The translations under genes were made by a program, and so were the position numbers. A DNA stretch of 64,000 nucleotides from Tupaia tana (taxonomy: Eukaryota > Chordata > Mammalia > Scandentia > Tupaiidae), in the NCBI GenBank assembly GCA_026018925.1, contig JAKSZU010000029.1:11714363-11778362 (forward strand). Reading direction: 5' to 3'. Positions 35,580 through 47,394 of this stretch are shown in pieces. Every line of letters begins with the position of its first letter. The first letter of the stretch is position 1. Under the pieces are notes generated by a model. The model searched no databases. It had not been told where the DNA came from and saw nothing but the letters and a program-made list of their open reading frames with translations.

Positions 35580-35835
35580 CATACCAGAGTACAGAGCTGG
35601 AAGCCACGTGAGGACTCTGGTTCAAGTTCCATGTCCAGTCAGCCTGCAATCTCACTGAATGGGTGTGTGGCCAGGATCCAGAGGACCGGAAGGCTGGAGG
35701 AAGGGAGTCTCAGCCTGCCCACACCCTGCAGAGGGTGCTTCAGTCTCTTTATGTCTGTTGCTCTGTCTGTTTCCCTCTTGTTCTCTCTTGCTCTCTCCCC
35801 TCATGTGCACCAACACATTCTGTTATAAATTAAAA
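35580..35835 (+). mobile_element. Second SINE family, ancestral copy
   Basis: Fourth copy at the homologous place, ending in an A-rich tail after cacattctgttataaat. Confidence 0.75.
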
Positions 35836-36690
35836 AAAAATGGTATCAGTTTCCTGAGTCAAAATGTTTTGCATTTTGGAAAGGCAAATACAAACAAATA
35901 GTTAAACAAGTATGACTTTGGAGTCAGAGAGAGACTTAAATACAATGAAGTGAACATTTCGATCAAACACTGTGTTAACCATGCACTATGTTTCTTGTTA
36001 ATCCTGTTCACCTACTTGTTGAAGGATTGAAAATTGGTGTCCATGTGCAAGGGTGTCATTGGGGTGAAGAAGTGATTGGTATGTTTTATGTTGTTTCATT
36101 CAGCACCTTCCTGTTTCTTGCATACTTCAGTGCTGTCTGTAATCACAACTCTTTGGAGTGCTTAAAATGAATTTCTCTCCGCCCCCCCCCCCTTTTAAAA
36201 ATTTTGTCATAACTGCTGAAGGGACAGTGATTGAACAAATATCAATATCATCCAGTATATGTTTTTAGTGCTGAAGACTTTCTTTGAAATTCATGAACAA
36301 AAAGTATGAAAACCTGTCCCAGCCATTTGATTCAGGGTCACAAGTTTCCTCTGAAAACATTCATGATCTTCAGATTTCTCCTAGTTACCCCAAGGGTATA
36401 CCAATGCAGTCACTTTTTCTAATTTTTATTTTATGTATGTATGTTTATATTAGTTTTGCCATAGGGTAAGTATGCTTGCCAGAGAGAGACAGAGAGAAAG
36501 AGAGGCAAAGTGAGAATTCACTCTCCCAAGAGATGATGGCCACACTATAATGCCTTCTCCAATCTCCCCTCAGGATTTTGGACACATGCACAAGTATCAG
36601 GGATGATTTATCAAGTCACCGGGTCTGGGACTAGATCAGTGCATCCATGCAGGATAGAGAACCTTAACAGCCATGCCACTACTGACCATG
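35836..36690. other. OR-unit 3' flank and bordering SINE
   Basis: Distal flank with a C run at 36182-36191, then a reversed SINE at about 36440-36690 in the ancestral place left of the module. Confidence 0.7.
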
Positions 36691-38070
36691 ACAATTACAT
36701 TTTTAATCATGATTGGCGAAAGGTACTAATGACCTTTGGAGGCCGAAGAGTTCACAGAGAATGTATGATAAAGACTAATTCATCAGACTGTCAACTTGGT
36801 GTCTCAAGAACAGCAAATCAACAGGAAACTTTTCCTTCCTTCAAATACCAGTGTCCATGAAGGATATCAGCTACTAAGAGGTTGCACTTATGAGGAAGAA
36901 ATGTACCTAATGAGCAGATATAGGGAGTTGCAAATATTTCATCTGTCATCGTCCCTTAAGGAGGACAGCCTGGGGATGGAAAAGCCATGGTTGATTTTTT
37001 TTGACTCTCCAGACTGGCTAGGATTCCATGCTTAATTCCTTTATTGTGTCTTGTCTGGGGACAAAGCTGGCGTCTCCGTCAACAACCACCTAGAGAGAAA
37101 TTCACCCTTTCACAAGAAAACCGTCGTCCCTGAGAGCCCACACAGGTGAGTCTGAGAGCTGGGTAGATATTGCAGGAATGGTTTTGAGTCAATGATGCTA
37201 AGAACTCCTACCTGAGATCATCTGATAGGCAAACTAGCCTAGCAAGAGCTGAGAGATTGATGCATATGGTTACTTGTCTGACAAGTTAGTCATTAATTTA
37301 TTTAATATGTTAACAAGCCATGTGTCTGTAAGACTTAGCAATGCAGGCATCATTGTGGACAATTTAGCGATGGGAATAGACATCCAATGGGATGAGAGTG
37401 AAGCAAGAATGGGAATAAGTAATTTTAGTCAAATTAGAACATGTGCCCAGAAATGTGCAGTTCATGAAGAAGTAAAAGTAGAATCAGAGTTGTGGTGAGA
37501 TGTGTAATAACTTTAGGGTTAGATAAGGAATTTTTGAAATGACTATATTTATGTATATTTATGTATTTTTTTGAAGGATCCAAATGAATTAGTTGTTTGC
37601 AATTCATACCTTGCAACTGTGGTTCATGAGACACACATTTCACAGTTCCTTCTTCAAATTGGGCATTCACATAAACATTTTATTCAAAAGTCACAATAAG
37701 AATATTGAAGAGTTTTTACTACAATCACTTTCTTGCTGATGAAATTGAATAGGTTTGTGTGTCTAGCTTTTTATTTTATTGTAAATCATGCAAGTGTATT
37801 GTTTTTATGTTCTAAGGTCTGAGTATATTCAATCCATTTGTTTTTTGTTGCTGTTCTAAAAACAAATTGAAGTATTATGATAAAATTTTCAGAATAACAT
37901 TGACTTATTTTATGTATTGATAGATGTCACATATATTGGGTAAATGTGAAAAGTGAATAGATTTTGGGTTATCAAATATAGTAGGTTATCATATTGTGTA
38001 CATATTAATGCACCCCAAAGTTTTATTAACTTAGAACAATTCTTCTATGGTAGTAGAAAACATAAATACG
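36691..38070 (+). other. First-exon module 6 (its receptor exon is missing)
   Basis: Complete module with an intact donor, followed by a complete intron but no coding exon. Confidence 0.75.
37032..37145 (+). promoter_or_regulatory. Candidate OR promoter and exon 1
   Basis: TTAATT at 37032, ctggggac, and donor acag|gtgagt with GT at 37146-37147. The nearest acceptor is the orphan one at 39240-39241; the nearest receptor exon is 8.4 kb away. Confidence 0.55.
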
Positions 38071-38074
38071 TTTT

Positions 38075-39239
38075 TTTGGCACATGTGGTCATCTGAGAGC
38101 GAGAGAAAGAGAGACAGAGAGAGGGAAAATGAGAAACTACTCCTGGGGGATTGTCCACCATTTTCCTCTTGAGATGTTGGGCACGCATTCATACAAGTCC
38201 AGTGTGATTTTCAACCCTTGGGTTTGGGACTTGAAACACTGTCAGCCAACTTGGAGTATAGCACCTTAACCAATATGACACCTCTTTCACCCCAAATTAT
38301 GATGTTATTATGCAGTTGTTTGGATACTAATCAACAGATAAAAATAAGGAGATGAAAATAGATCCATTCAAAATAGATCAAAACAGATTTATTTTGATCC
38401 ATGGAATACTTTTGAAATAAAATTCTGAGTGATTCCATTTAACTAAGGTATCTGAATTAGTCAAAGTCACAGAAGCAGACCACAGAATGATGATTGCCAG
38501 GGGATAGGTGAAAGGAGAAAACAGAGCTGTTCTTCCTTTTTTTAAAAAAATGAATTATTCACTTTATTTTATTTATTATTATTATTCAACTTGACTAGAT
38601 AGAAACAAGTGAGAAAGCAAGCTATTAGGTCAGGGACTTGAACCACCATCAACCATGTGAGAGTTCAGCACCTTAATCGCCATACCTCTGTTGGCCCTGG
38701 AATTGTTTTACAGTTATTGGGCCAGCTGATAGTGTGGTGTTTAATGTGGCTGAATGGCATATAGTCCACTGTCAGTTAACATCCCAGACCTGGCAGCTTG
38801 AAAAATGTTAGGTATGTGTGCATGCACTCCCAACACCCTGAGGGAAGAGAGTATTGTGGCATGGCCATTCCCCATGGGAAATGACTCTCAGTTTCCCTCT
38901 CTCTTTATGTCTCTTTCTCTGTTCAGTGAGTGCATGTGTCCAATACCAAAACTAAAACAAACAAATAAAATCCCATTGTAACATCACACTTTACCCATAA
39001 ATAAGTACTGTTTTTTAAGTTAATAAACGAATTAGTTAAAAATCCTGTAGAAATCATCATCTATGGGAACAAAGAAGTGAGGTAAGAAGTCCGAAGCAGA
39101 GATGGCATTAAGAGAGCTTAAAGCAGATTAGATCCACACAAAAATATAAAAAGTAACTTTGTGATTACAAAATAATAACTATGGCATTTCAACTGTGTGA
39201 GTAGTACCTGTTCATGTGAAATGAATCATATTATTTTTC
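38075..39239 (+). other. OR-type intron with SINEs
   Basis: This follows the introns before 33652 and 45604 step by step: reversed SINE (38075-38290), reversed SINE scrap (38580-38700), ancestral plus-strand SINE (38715-38965), then the stretch ending cctgttcatgtgaaatga. Confidence 0.75.
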
Positions 39240-39241
39240 AG
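39228..39241 (+). other. Orphan splice acceptor of a deleted OR exon
   Basis: The polypyrimidine tract and AG (39240-39241) that precede every receptor ATG are present, but atcttttctggaag follows instead of a start codon. A SINE begins about 15 bp later. Confidence 0.75.
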
Positions 39242-39254
39242 GATCTTTTCTGGA

Positions 39255-39510
39255 AGACATGGTGAGGTGGTCTGGTGGTTAAGGCACTGGGCTCCCATAT
39301 GGTCGATCGCAGATCGAGTTGTCCCATATCTGATGGCTTGAAAATCACTCCAGGTGTGTGTGTGTGAATGCTTAAAATCTGAAGAAGAGAGTGGAGGAGA
39401 AGAGTTCGCAGCATGGCCTTACTCCTGCGGGACAATTTCTCACTTTCTCTTTCTCTTTCTCTGTGTCTCTCTAGTGAACATATATACCCTATGGCAAAAC
39501 CAAAAAAGTG
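39255..39510 (+). mobile_element. tRNA-derived SINE
   Basis: Plus-strand copy with head gaggtggtctggtggttaag and tail ccctatggcaaaacc. Confidence 0.75.
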
Positions 39511-39716
39511 CAAAAGGGATATAAAATAGTACTACCGCTTCATACAATGGACTTGTATAAAAATTAAGGTAGACGGTCTTTATAAAGTGCTAAGCTCAGG
39601 TTATGGTGCCTAAAAGGATCTAAATAGGTCTCCTCTAGATATGAGACATTTTATAATAAGGCACTAAACATGGCTCTTTATTTTATTATTCTAGCAATGG
39701 TTGTTCATTCTTTCTT
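39511..39716. other. Unassigned spacer
   Basis: About 200 bp without a recognised repeat or gene. Confidence 0.4.
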
Positions 39717-39781
39717 CCTTCTTTCCTTCCTTCCTTCCTTCCTTCCTTCCTTCCTTCCTTCCTTCCTTCCTTCCTTCCTTC

Positions 39782-39812
<31 letters not shown>

Positions 39813-39830
39813 TTTCTTTCTTCCTTTGAT
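39717..39830. repeat. TTCC/TTTC microsatellite
   Basis: A long TTCC run (to about 39785) passes into TTTC. Confidence 0.95.
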
Positions 39831-39867
39831 CCTAGCCATTTTAACTGAGGCTAAATGTTACCTCATT

Positions 39868-42714
39868 TTTATTTTATTTTAATTTATTTTGTACATTCTA
39901 TCAATATACATCACTTAGCTTGAGAAGTGAATTTATCCAACATGAATACACTTCATGCTAGTCCAGTTCAGGGTACTATATGTGTTACCATCAACAGATG
40001 ATAATCTATTTCCATGTCCCATAATCCCATAAATGTCTTGCCTCTATTTTCTCCTTAATGTCTTTCTTCACATTCTCCTCTTTTTCCCACTCTCTTCCTA
40101 CACTGTCTCCAGTATCCATAACCATTTTTCATGCTTCTGTATCCTCTAAGCTTTTAGTTTCTGCCATAGAGTGGCAACACTTGGTGTATATGAAGTGGAG
40201 ACATACAATGTCTCTTTCATGGACTGGCTTTCTTCACTCGGCTGTAGATCTTCCATATTTATCTCCATCCAATCAAAAGCAAGAGTCTTCTCTTTTGTAA
40301 TTTTTTTTTTATGGCTAAGTAGTATTCCATAGAGTAAATGTGCCACAGTTTTTCAATCTACTCATCTGCTCATGGACCTTTGCGTAGGTTCTATGTGTTA
40401 TCAATTGTGAATAATATTGTAATGAACATAAATGTGCAAGCACTTTTCTGACGGGGTGGTCTCCTATTTTTTGGGTAGGTACCCAAGAGTGGATTGCTGG
40501 GTCATATGGTTGTTTTATTTGTAGATAATTGAGAAACCTCTATATTGTTCTCCACAGTGGTTGGACCAATTTACATTCCCACCAGCAGTGTAGGAGATTT
40601 CCCCTTTTACCATAACCCTGCCAGCACTTATCAATTTTTTCAATCTTCGCCATTCTGAGTGGAGTTAGGTGGTATCTCATTGTGGTTTTGATAATGGATC
40701 TCCTCATGTTGAGGGATGATGAACATTTTGGGGCTGTTCATATGCCTTCCTTAGAGAGTAGTGAGAGTAGTCGGTTCAGCTCATTTTCCCTTCTCTTACT
40801 TGGGTTGATCTTTTTATTTATTTATTTATTTTTAGGTAAACTGTTTGAGTTCACTGTATATTCAGGTTATCAGTCCCTTATCTGACGCATAGTTTCCAAA
40901 AATATTCTCTCATTTTGAGGGTTTTCTATTTACACTAATTACTGTGTCTTTTGCTGTGAAAAAACCTCCTAATCTGATGTAATCTCACGTGTCTATTTTT
41001 AGGATTATTGCCTGTGCTTTGGTGGTTTTATTTAAGAAGTCTTTACCTACTCCAATTTTTTCCAGAGTTTTCCCATAGTTTTATATAATTTGAGGTTGTA
41101 GGTTTAGATCCTTGATCCATTTTGACTTGATCTTTGTTCATAGTGAGAGATAGGAGTCCAATTCATCTCTCTACAGGTGGTTACCCTGTTTTTTCCTGCA
41201 AAATATGCTAAAGAGATTTTCCTTTTCCCACTGGATTGATTGATACCCTTTGTTAAAAGTCAGTTGGCTTAATTTTTTGGAATTTATTTCTGGGTTCTCT
41301 ATTATGTTCCATTGGTCCACATGTCTTCTTTTGTGTGCCAATACCATGCTGTTTTGATTATCTCAGCTTTGTAATATATTTTGGGGTCAGAGAGTGAGAT
41401 GCCTCCTACTCCACTTTTTTTTTGCACAGGTTTGCATTGGCAATATGGGGTCTTTTATGATCCCAGACAAATTTTGGTGGTCTTCTAGATCTGTAAAGAA
41501 TGCCTTTGGTATTTTGATTGGGAATGCATTAAATATGTAGATTAATTTGGGTAGGATTGCTATTTTGATTATATTAATTCTTCTGATCCAGGAACATGGG
41601 ACATCCTTACACTTTTTGGTGTCATTTTCGATTTCCTTTTTTAGGTTTTAATAGTTTCCTTGTTGAGATCTTTGATTTCTTTGGCTAGATTCATTTCTAG
41701 GCATCTTATACTTTCGTGGCTATGGTGAATGGGATTACTTTCTTCAGTTCTACCTCAACTTGCTTGTAGTTTATATAGAGAAATGCTATCAATTTTTTTC
41801 TGTTGATTTGTATTCTGCCAGTTTGCTGTATTCTTTTATTACTTGCAGATGTTTTCTTGTGGAAACCTTTGGGTCTTCTATGTATACAATCATGTCATGT
41901 GCAAATAGAGATAGTTTCACCCCTTCTTTCTCTATTTTCATGCCCTTCATTTTATTCTCTTTTTTTGATTGTATTGACTAGGACTACCAGCACTATATTG
42001 AAAAGGAAAGGAGAAAGTGGGTAGACTTCTCTTGTACCAATTTCAGTGTAATATTAGGTATAGGTCTTTTTTTTTTTTTTGGAGAGATTTATGCTATAAG
42101 GCATGTGTGCTCGCCAGAAAGAGAGAGATAGAGAGATAGAAAGCAAGAAATCACCCCTCCAGTGGGGATGGCCATTCCGCAATCCCTTCTCCTCCATTCT
42201 CCTCTCAGGATCTTGGGCATGCATGCACACATGCCCGGCATGAGTTTAAGTCACCAGGTTGGGACTTGAACTGCAGTTGACTACATGGAAGTCCAGTGAC
42301 ATAGCCATTACACTTACTGCTGGTCCCAGCTATAGGTTTTTGATAGATGGTTTTGATTGTGTTGAGAAATGATCATTCTATGTCACTTTTGCTGAGACTC
42401 TTGTAGATGAAGGGATATATTTTGTCGAATGCTTTTTCTTCATCTATTGAGTTGATCATATGGGGTTTTTTTCTTTCTGTTAATATGGTGTATTACATTT
42501 ATAATTTTGTGTATGTTGATCCCCCCTTGTATCCCTGGAATAAAGCCTACCTGGTCATATTAATAATATTTTTATATGTTGTTGGCTATTGCTTGCTAAT
42601 ACCTGGTTGAGCATTTTTGCATCTATATTCATCAAAGATATTGGTCTATAGTTTTCCTTTCTTGTCATGGCCTTATGTGTTTTGGGATGAGTGTGATGGA
42701 GGCTTCATTAAATT
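39868..42714 (-). mobile_element. L1 retrotransposon, antisense, 5'-truncated, with nested SINE
   Basis: Read on the minus strand this is the 3' part of L1: 3' UTR and reverse-transcriptase ORF2 C-terminal region. The stretch around 40380-40640 is the familiar antisense ORF2 end (attgtgaataatattg, ggattgctgggtcatatgg). Frames are broken, so it is dead. A reversed young SINE (42064-42333) sits inside, with tataggtcttt and tataggtttt duplications. The right end abuts module 7. About 40 bp of another old L1 lies just left (39828-39867). Confidence 0.88.
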
Positions 42715-44379
42715 TTAACTCAAGCTTGGTAAGAGGTGCTAATGAAATTTAGAGGCAGGAGACTTCAGAGAGAGCATGTAATAAAGACTGGATTCATTAC
42801 ACTTTCAACGTGATCCCTTGAGAGCTGTAAGTAAACAGGACATTTTTCCTTTCTTCCCAGACCAGTGTCCAAGAGGGAAATCAGGTACTAAGAGGTTGTA
42901 GTTATAAGGAGGAAATGTACCTAATGAGCAGATATAGGGAACTGCAAATAGTTCCTCTGTCATTATCCCTCAAGGAGTGCAGCCTTGGTCTGGACAAGTC
43001 ATGATTGACTTTTGTGATATCTCCAGACTGGCTAGGAGACCATGCTTAATTCTTTCATTGTGTCTTGTCTGGGGACAGAACTGCAGTCTCCATCACCAAC
43101 CATTCATGGAGAAATTCACCCTTCCACAAGAAGACTGTCCTCTCTGCGATCCCATAAGGGAGGTCTGAGAACCTGGTAGGTATTGCAGGAACAGTTCAGA
43201 GAGAATGGATGCCAAAATATACACCTGTAATCACCCCAGACCAAATCGACCCAGCAAGAGCCGAGATACTGATGTGTTTGGTTACTCGTCTGACCACGTT
43301 ATTTATCATTAATGTATTTAATATGTTAACAAGCCCTGTGTCTGTCAGACTGAACAATGCAGGCATCATTGAGAACAATTTAGTGGTGGAAATAGACTTC
43401 CAATTGGATGAGGGTGAAAAAGGAATGGGAGAAATGAAATGAATTCAATCAATTTAGAACATGTGCACAGGAATTTGTAATTCAAGAAGTTGGAAAATTG
43501 GAATCAGAGTTGTGATGAGATGTGCAATGACTTTTGGGTCTTTTAAGGAAGTTTTAGAATGAGTATATTTGTGCATATTTCTATGATTTTTGAAAGATCC
43601 AGAAAAATGGATTGTTTGCAATTCATACTTTGCAACTGTAGTTTATAAGACATGCATTACAGAGTATCTTCTTTCACATTGCACATTCGCGTTAAAAATT
43701 TATTCTAAGGTTAAAATGAGAATGTTAGTTTTATTTTATTTTATTTTATTTTAATATTACATTTAATCACACATACCTTTACAGTGTATTAAATTTTTTT
43801 CCAGCTAGGTTTCCATGCATATCAGTCAAGACAAAGACATTACTATCCACATCATCATAATCAGATAGCTTTTCATTATTTTTTCATATTATTATTATTA
43901 TTATTATTTATTATCACTATATTTTAAAACATTCAATCACTATATATCATTTGGCTTGTAGACAGAATTTACCTGACTTGAAATACTTCTCAGACCAGTT
44001 CTGTAAAGAATACTAGACATGTTATCATCAACAGGTAAAGAGTTTTTACTTACAACTATATTCTTGCTGGTTAATTGAATAAGTTTGTGAGTCTATTGGC
44101 ATTTTACTTTATTTCAAATCATGCAAGTGTCTTGCTTTATGTTCTGGGGTCTGAGTATATTTTATTCTTTTGAGTTTTTTGTTTTATTAATGAATGTAAG
44201 TTTCAGAATATCTTTGAATTATTTTATGTGATGATTGTTAAAGATATATATGTTGGGTGAATGTGAAAAATAATAGATTTTGAGTTATCAAGTCTAAGCG
44301 GCCATAATATTCTGTACACATCCACCCACTCCAAATGTTTATTAACTTAGAAAATTTTTTTCTACATCAGTAGTAAACA
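42715..44379 (+). other. First-exon module 7 (upstream of the 45604 receptor)
   Basis: Module homologous to module 5, with a composite antisense L1 3' end at 43725-44036. Confidence 0.75.
43046..43159 (+). promoter_or_regulatory. Candidate OR promoter, donor lost
   Basis: TTAATT (43046) and ctggggac are intact, but the donor region reads cataagggaggtctg after a 1-nt loss, with no GT at the expected place. Splicing from this copy would need a substitute donor. Confidence 0.5.
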
Positions 44380-45005
44380 TAAATACCTTTTCTCCCTTTA
44401 TTGCCATAAGGCAAATTTGCTCACCTGAGAGAGAAAGAAAGACAAATAAAGAGAAGTGAGAAATCATACCCCAGGTATATGTGCCTGCTGAAATCCTTAT
44501 TACTCCAATTTCTTCTTGAGTTTTTGGGCATACATTCACTCTTGTCCAGTGTGATTTTCAAGCCTCTGGGTTCAGGAATCGAACCACAGTTGGTCATGAT
44601 GGAGACCAGCACCTTAACCACTATGACACCTGCCTGTCCCCCAAACTATGACCTTATAATACAATTGTCTGAATACTAATCAACAGAGAAAAATAAGGAG
44701 GTCAATGCATGGAATACTTTTGAAATAAAATACCGACAATTGCACTTAGCTAAGGTATCTGAAGTAGTCAAAGTCAAAGAAGCAGACAACAGAATGGTGG
44801 TTGTCAAGAGGTTGGCAAAAAGGGAAACAGAGTTGTTTTTATTTTAATCTTTATTATGATTATTCAATTTGACCAGAAGAGAGAGAGAGAGAAAGAGAGA
44901 GGAGAAAGAGAGAGAGAAAATCAGCTATATCAGGTCCAGGAATTGAACCACAATCGACCATGTGGGAATCCAACACCTTAATCACCAAGCCAACTGCTGG
45001 TCCCA
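44380..45005 (-). mobile_element. Intronic SINEs
   Basis: A reversed ancestral SINE (44380-44640) and a reversed GA-rich SINE scrap (44850-45005). Confidence 0.7.
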
Positions 45006-45039
45006 GAGTTGTTTTTTAATGAATATACCAATACAGTTA

Positions 45040-45295
45040 TTGGGCCAGCTGATGGTGTGGTGGTTAAGGTGGCTGGATTGCAGATGGTCGATGGTCAGTT
45101 AAAGTCCCAGACCTAGCAACTTGAAAAAAATAGCAGGTATGTGTTCATGCACTCCCAACATCCTAAGAGAAGAGGGTTTTGTTGAATGGCCATTCCCTGT
45201 GTGGGGTGATTTCTCACTTTCCCTCTCTCTCTCTGTGTGTCTCTGTGTCTGGTGAGTGCATGTGCACAATAGCAAAACTAAAAATAAAACCAACA
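45040..45295 (+). mobile_element. Ancestral intronic SINE
   Basis: Head gggccagctgatggtgtggt, same element as 10108-10365. Confidence 0.8.
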
Positions 45296-45603
45296 AAATA
45301 AAGAACAAATAAAATACTAATTTAACATTACAATTTACTCCATAAACATGTACTATTATTTTTTGTCAAGAAATAAATAAGTTAAAAATTCTGCAGAATA
45401 CATGATCTATGGGAGTAAAGAGTTGAGATAAGAAGTCCTAAGCAGAGAAGGTACTACAAAAGCCTAAAACAGATTAGATTCATACAAAAATATAAAAAAT
45501 AGCTTTGTAAATACAAAATACAAACTATGGCATTTCAACTATGAGAGTAATACCTGTTCATGTGAAATTAGTGATCATATTTTCCTCCTTTCAGGTAGTC
45601 ACC

Positions 45604-46533
45604 ATGGAACCAGGAAATGACACACAAATTTCAGAATTTCTTCTTCTGGGACTTTCAGAGGAACCAGAATTGCAGCCCCTCCTATTTGGGCTTTTCTTCT
45701 CCATGTACCTGATCACTGTGATTGGAAACCTGCTCATCATCCTGGCCACCATCTCAGACTCCCACCTGCACACCCCCATGTACTTCTTCCTCTCCAACCT
45801 GTCCTTGGTTGACATCTGTCTCACCTCCACCACCGTCCCAAAGATGCTGGTGAACATCCAAACACAGAGCAAGGTCATCACCTATGCAGGCTGCATCACC
45901 CAGATGTTCTTCTTCCTTCTTTTTGCAGGGATAGATGACTTTCTTCTGACAGTGATGGCCTATGACCGATATGTGGCCATCTGTCACCCCCTGCACTATA
46001 CAGTTATTATGAACACATGGCTCTGTGGACTACTGATTCTGGCTTCGTGGTCCATGAGTGCCCTGCATGCATTATTACATAGCCTAATGGCGTTGCGGCT
46101 GTCCTTCTGTCCACATGTGGAAATCCCCCACTTCTACTGTGATCTTAGTAAACTGATCCACATTGCCTGTTCTGACACCTTTCTTAATGACATGGTGATC
46201 TATTTTACAGGTATACTGCTGGGTGGTGGTCCCCTCTCTGGGATCCTTTACTCTTACTCTAAGATAGTTTTTTCCATTCATGCCATCTCATCATCTCAGG
46301 GGAAGTACAAAGCATTTTCCACCTGCGCCTCTCACCTCTCAGTTGTCTCTTTATTTTATTGTACAATCCTAGGAGTGTACCTTAGTGCTGGTGCTGCCCA
46401 CAGCTCACACTCAAGTGCAGCAGTCTCAGTGATGTACACTGTGGTCACTCCCATGCTGAACCCCTTCATCTACAGTCTGAGGAATAAAGACATAAAGAGG
46501 GCTCTGAAAAGATTATCTGGGAGAATGGTATAA
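45604..46533 (+). CDS. Olfactory receptor, family 7 subfamily A-like, intact, divergent 3' half
   Basis: A 309-residue receptor with NDT glycosylation site, [35 protein letters not shown] and PMLNPFIY intact. The start lies 9 nt after the acceptor AG at 45593-45594; an upstream in-frame ATG (45541) is intronic. Residues 1-140 are nearly those of its neighbours. From TM4 through extracellular loop 2 and TM5 it changes: [45 protein letters not shown]. The C-terminus (KRLSGRMV) and 3' flank also differ from the rest. Loop 2 and TM5 line the odour pocket, so a different ligand range is plausible. Confidence 0.93.
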   Translation: MEPGNDTQISEFLLLGLSEEPELQPLLFGLFFSMYLITVIGNLLIILATISDSHLHTPMYFFLSNLSLVDICLTSTTVPKMLVNIQTQSKVITYAGCITQMFFFLLFAGIDDFLLTVMAYDRYVAICHPLHYTVIMNTWLCGLLILASWSMSALHALLHSLMALRLSFCPHVEIPHFYCDLSKLIHIACSDTFLNDMVIYFTGILLGGGPLSGILYSYSKIVFSIHAISSSQGKYKAFSTCASHLSVVSLFYCTILGVYLSAGAAHSSHSSAAVSVMYTVVTPMLNPFIYSLRNKDIKRALKRLSGRMV

Positions 46534-47394
46534 CAGGACCAATTTTTCTGGAATCAAATAAGCTGTCCTGATTATAAACCTTAAGTCTCAGAACTAATTT
46601 CTTGATTCTTGATCAGATTTGGGAATAGAACTTAGTTCTCCTATGAGTTCTGGGAGTTTCCATTCTTCTAATTTCAGTTTCTTGTATACTTATTATTATT
46701 ATTATTTTCGAAGAGTTTTTTTTTGCTATAGGGTGTGTGCGCTTGCCACAAAGACAGAGACAGAGAGAAAGAAAGTGAGAAATCAACCCCCAGGGAGGAT
46801 GGCCACGCCACAATCCCCTCTCCTCCATTCTCCTCTTGGGATCTTGAGCACGCACACACACGCACCTGGTATGGGTTTAAGCCACCAGGTCTGGGACTTG
46901 AACCACCGTCAACTACATGGGAGTCCAGCGACATAGCCATTACACCAACTGCTGGTCCCTCTCTGTATACTTTTAGCAAGCCATTAAATTAAGATTTCTG
47001 CTCTCTCTGATATCCAAAAGCTTTCCCTTTGTCATTTTTACCACTTTCTCTAAGTCATTTCCACATTGTCATCAAAATTATTTGTAAATTATCAGTCATC
47101 TTATTGTATAATGTAGGCTTCATAGGAGCTATTCTGCAGTGTCTTAGATAATAGCCAATATTATTTATTTTGTTTTACTGAAACTACAGTACTGAATTGT
47201 ACTCCTTTCTGGGAAATAAAAAAGAAGAACTGTGCTTAGATAGCAAAAACATTTTAATCCTTCATGGGAGGAATATATTTGAGACCACAGGTTTTCACGT
47301 TTTGGTCCATCATTACATCATACGAGGACCTCAACTGCTCATGGTGATAACGAGGACTTTGGCATCCAGTGTATTTTATAACTGTCCAAAAGAT
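46534..47394. other. Distinct 3' flank with young SINE
   Basis: This flank does not match those of the other receptors. A reversed SINE (46703-46958) has the duplication tgtatactt. The rest shows no repeat or gene that I recognise. Confidence 0.6.
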
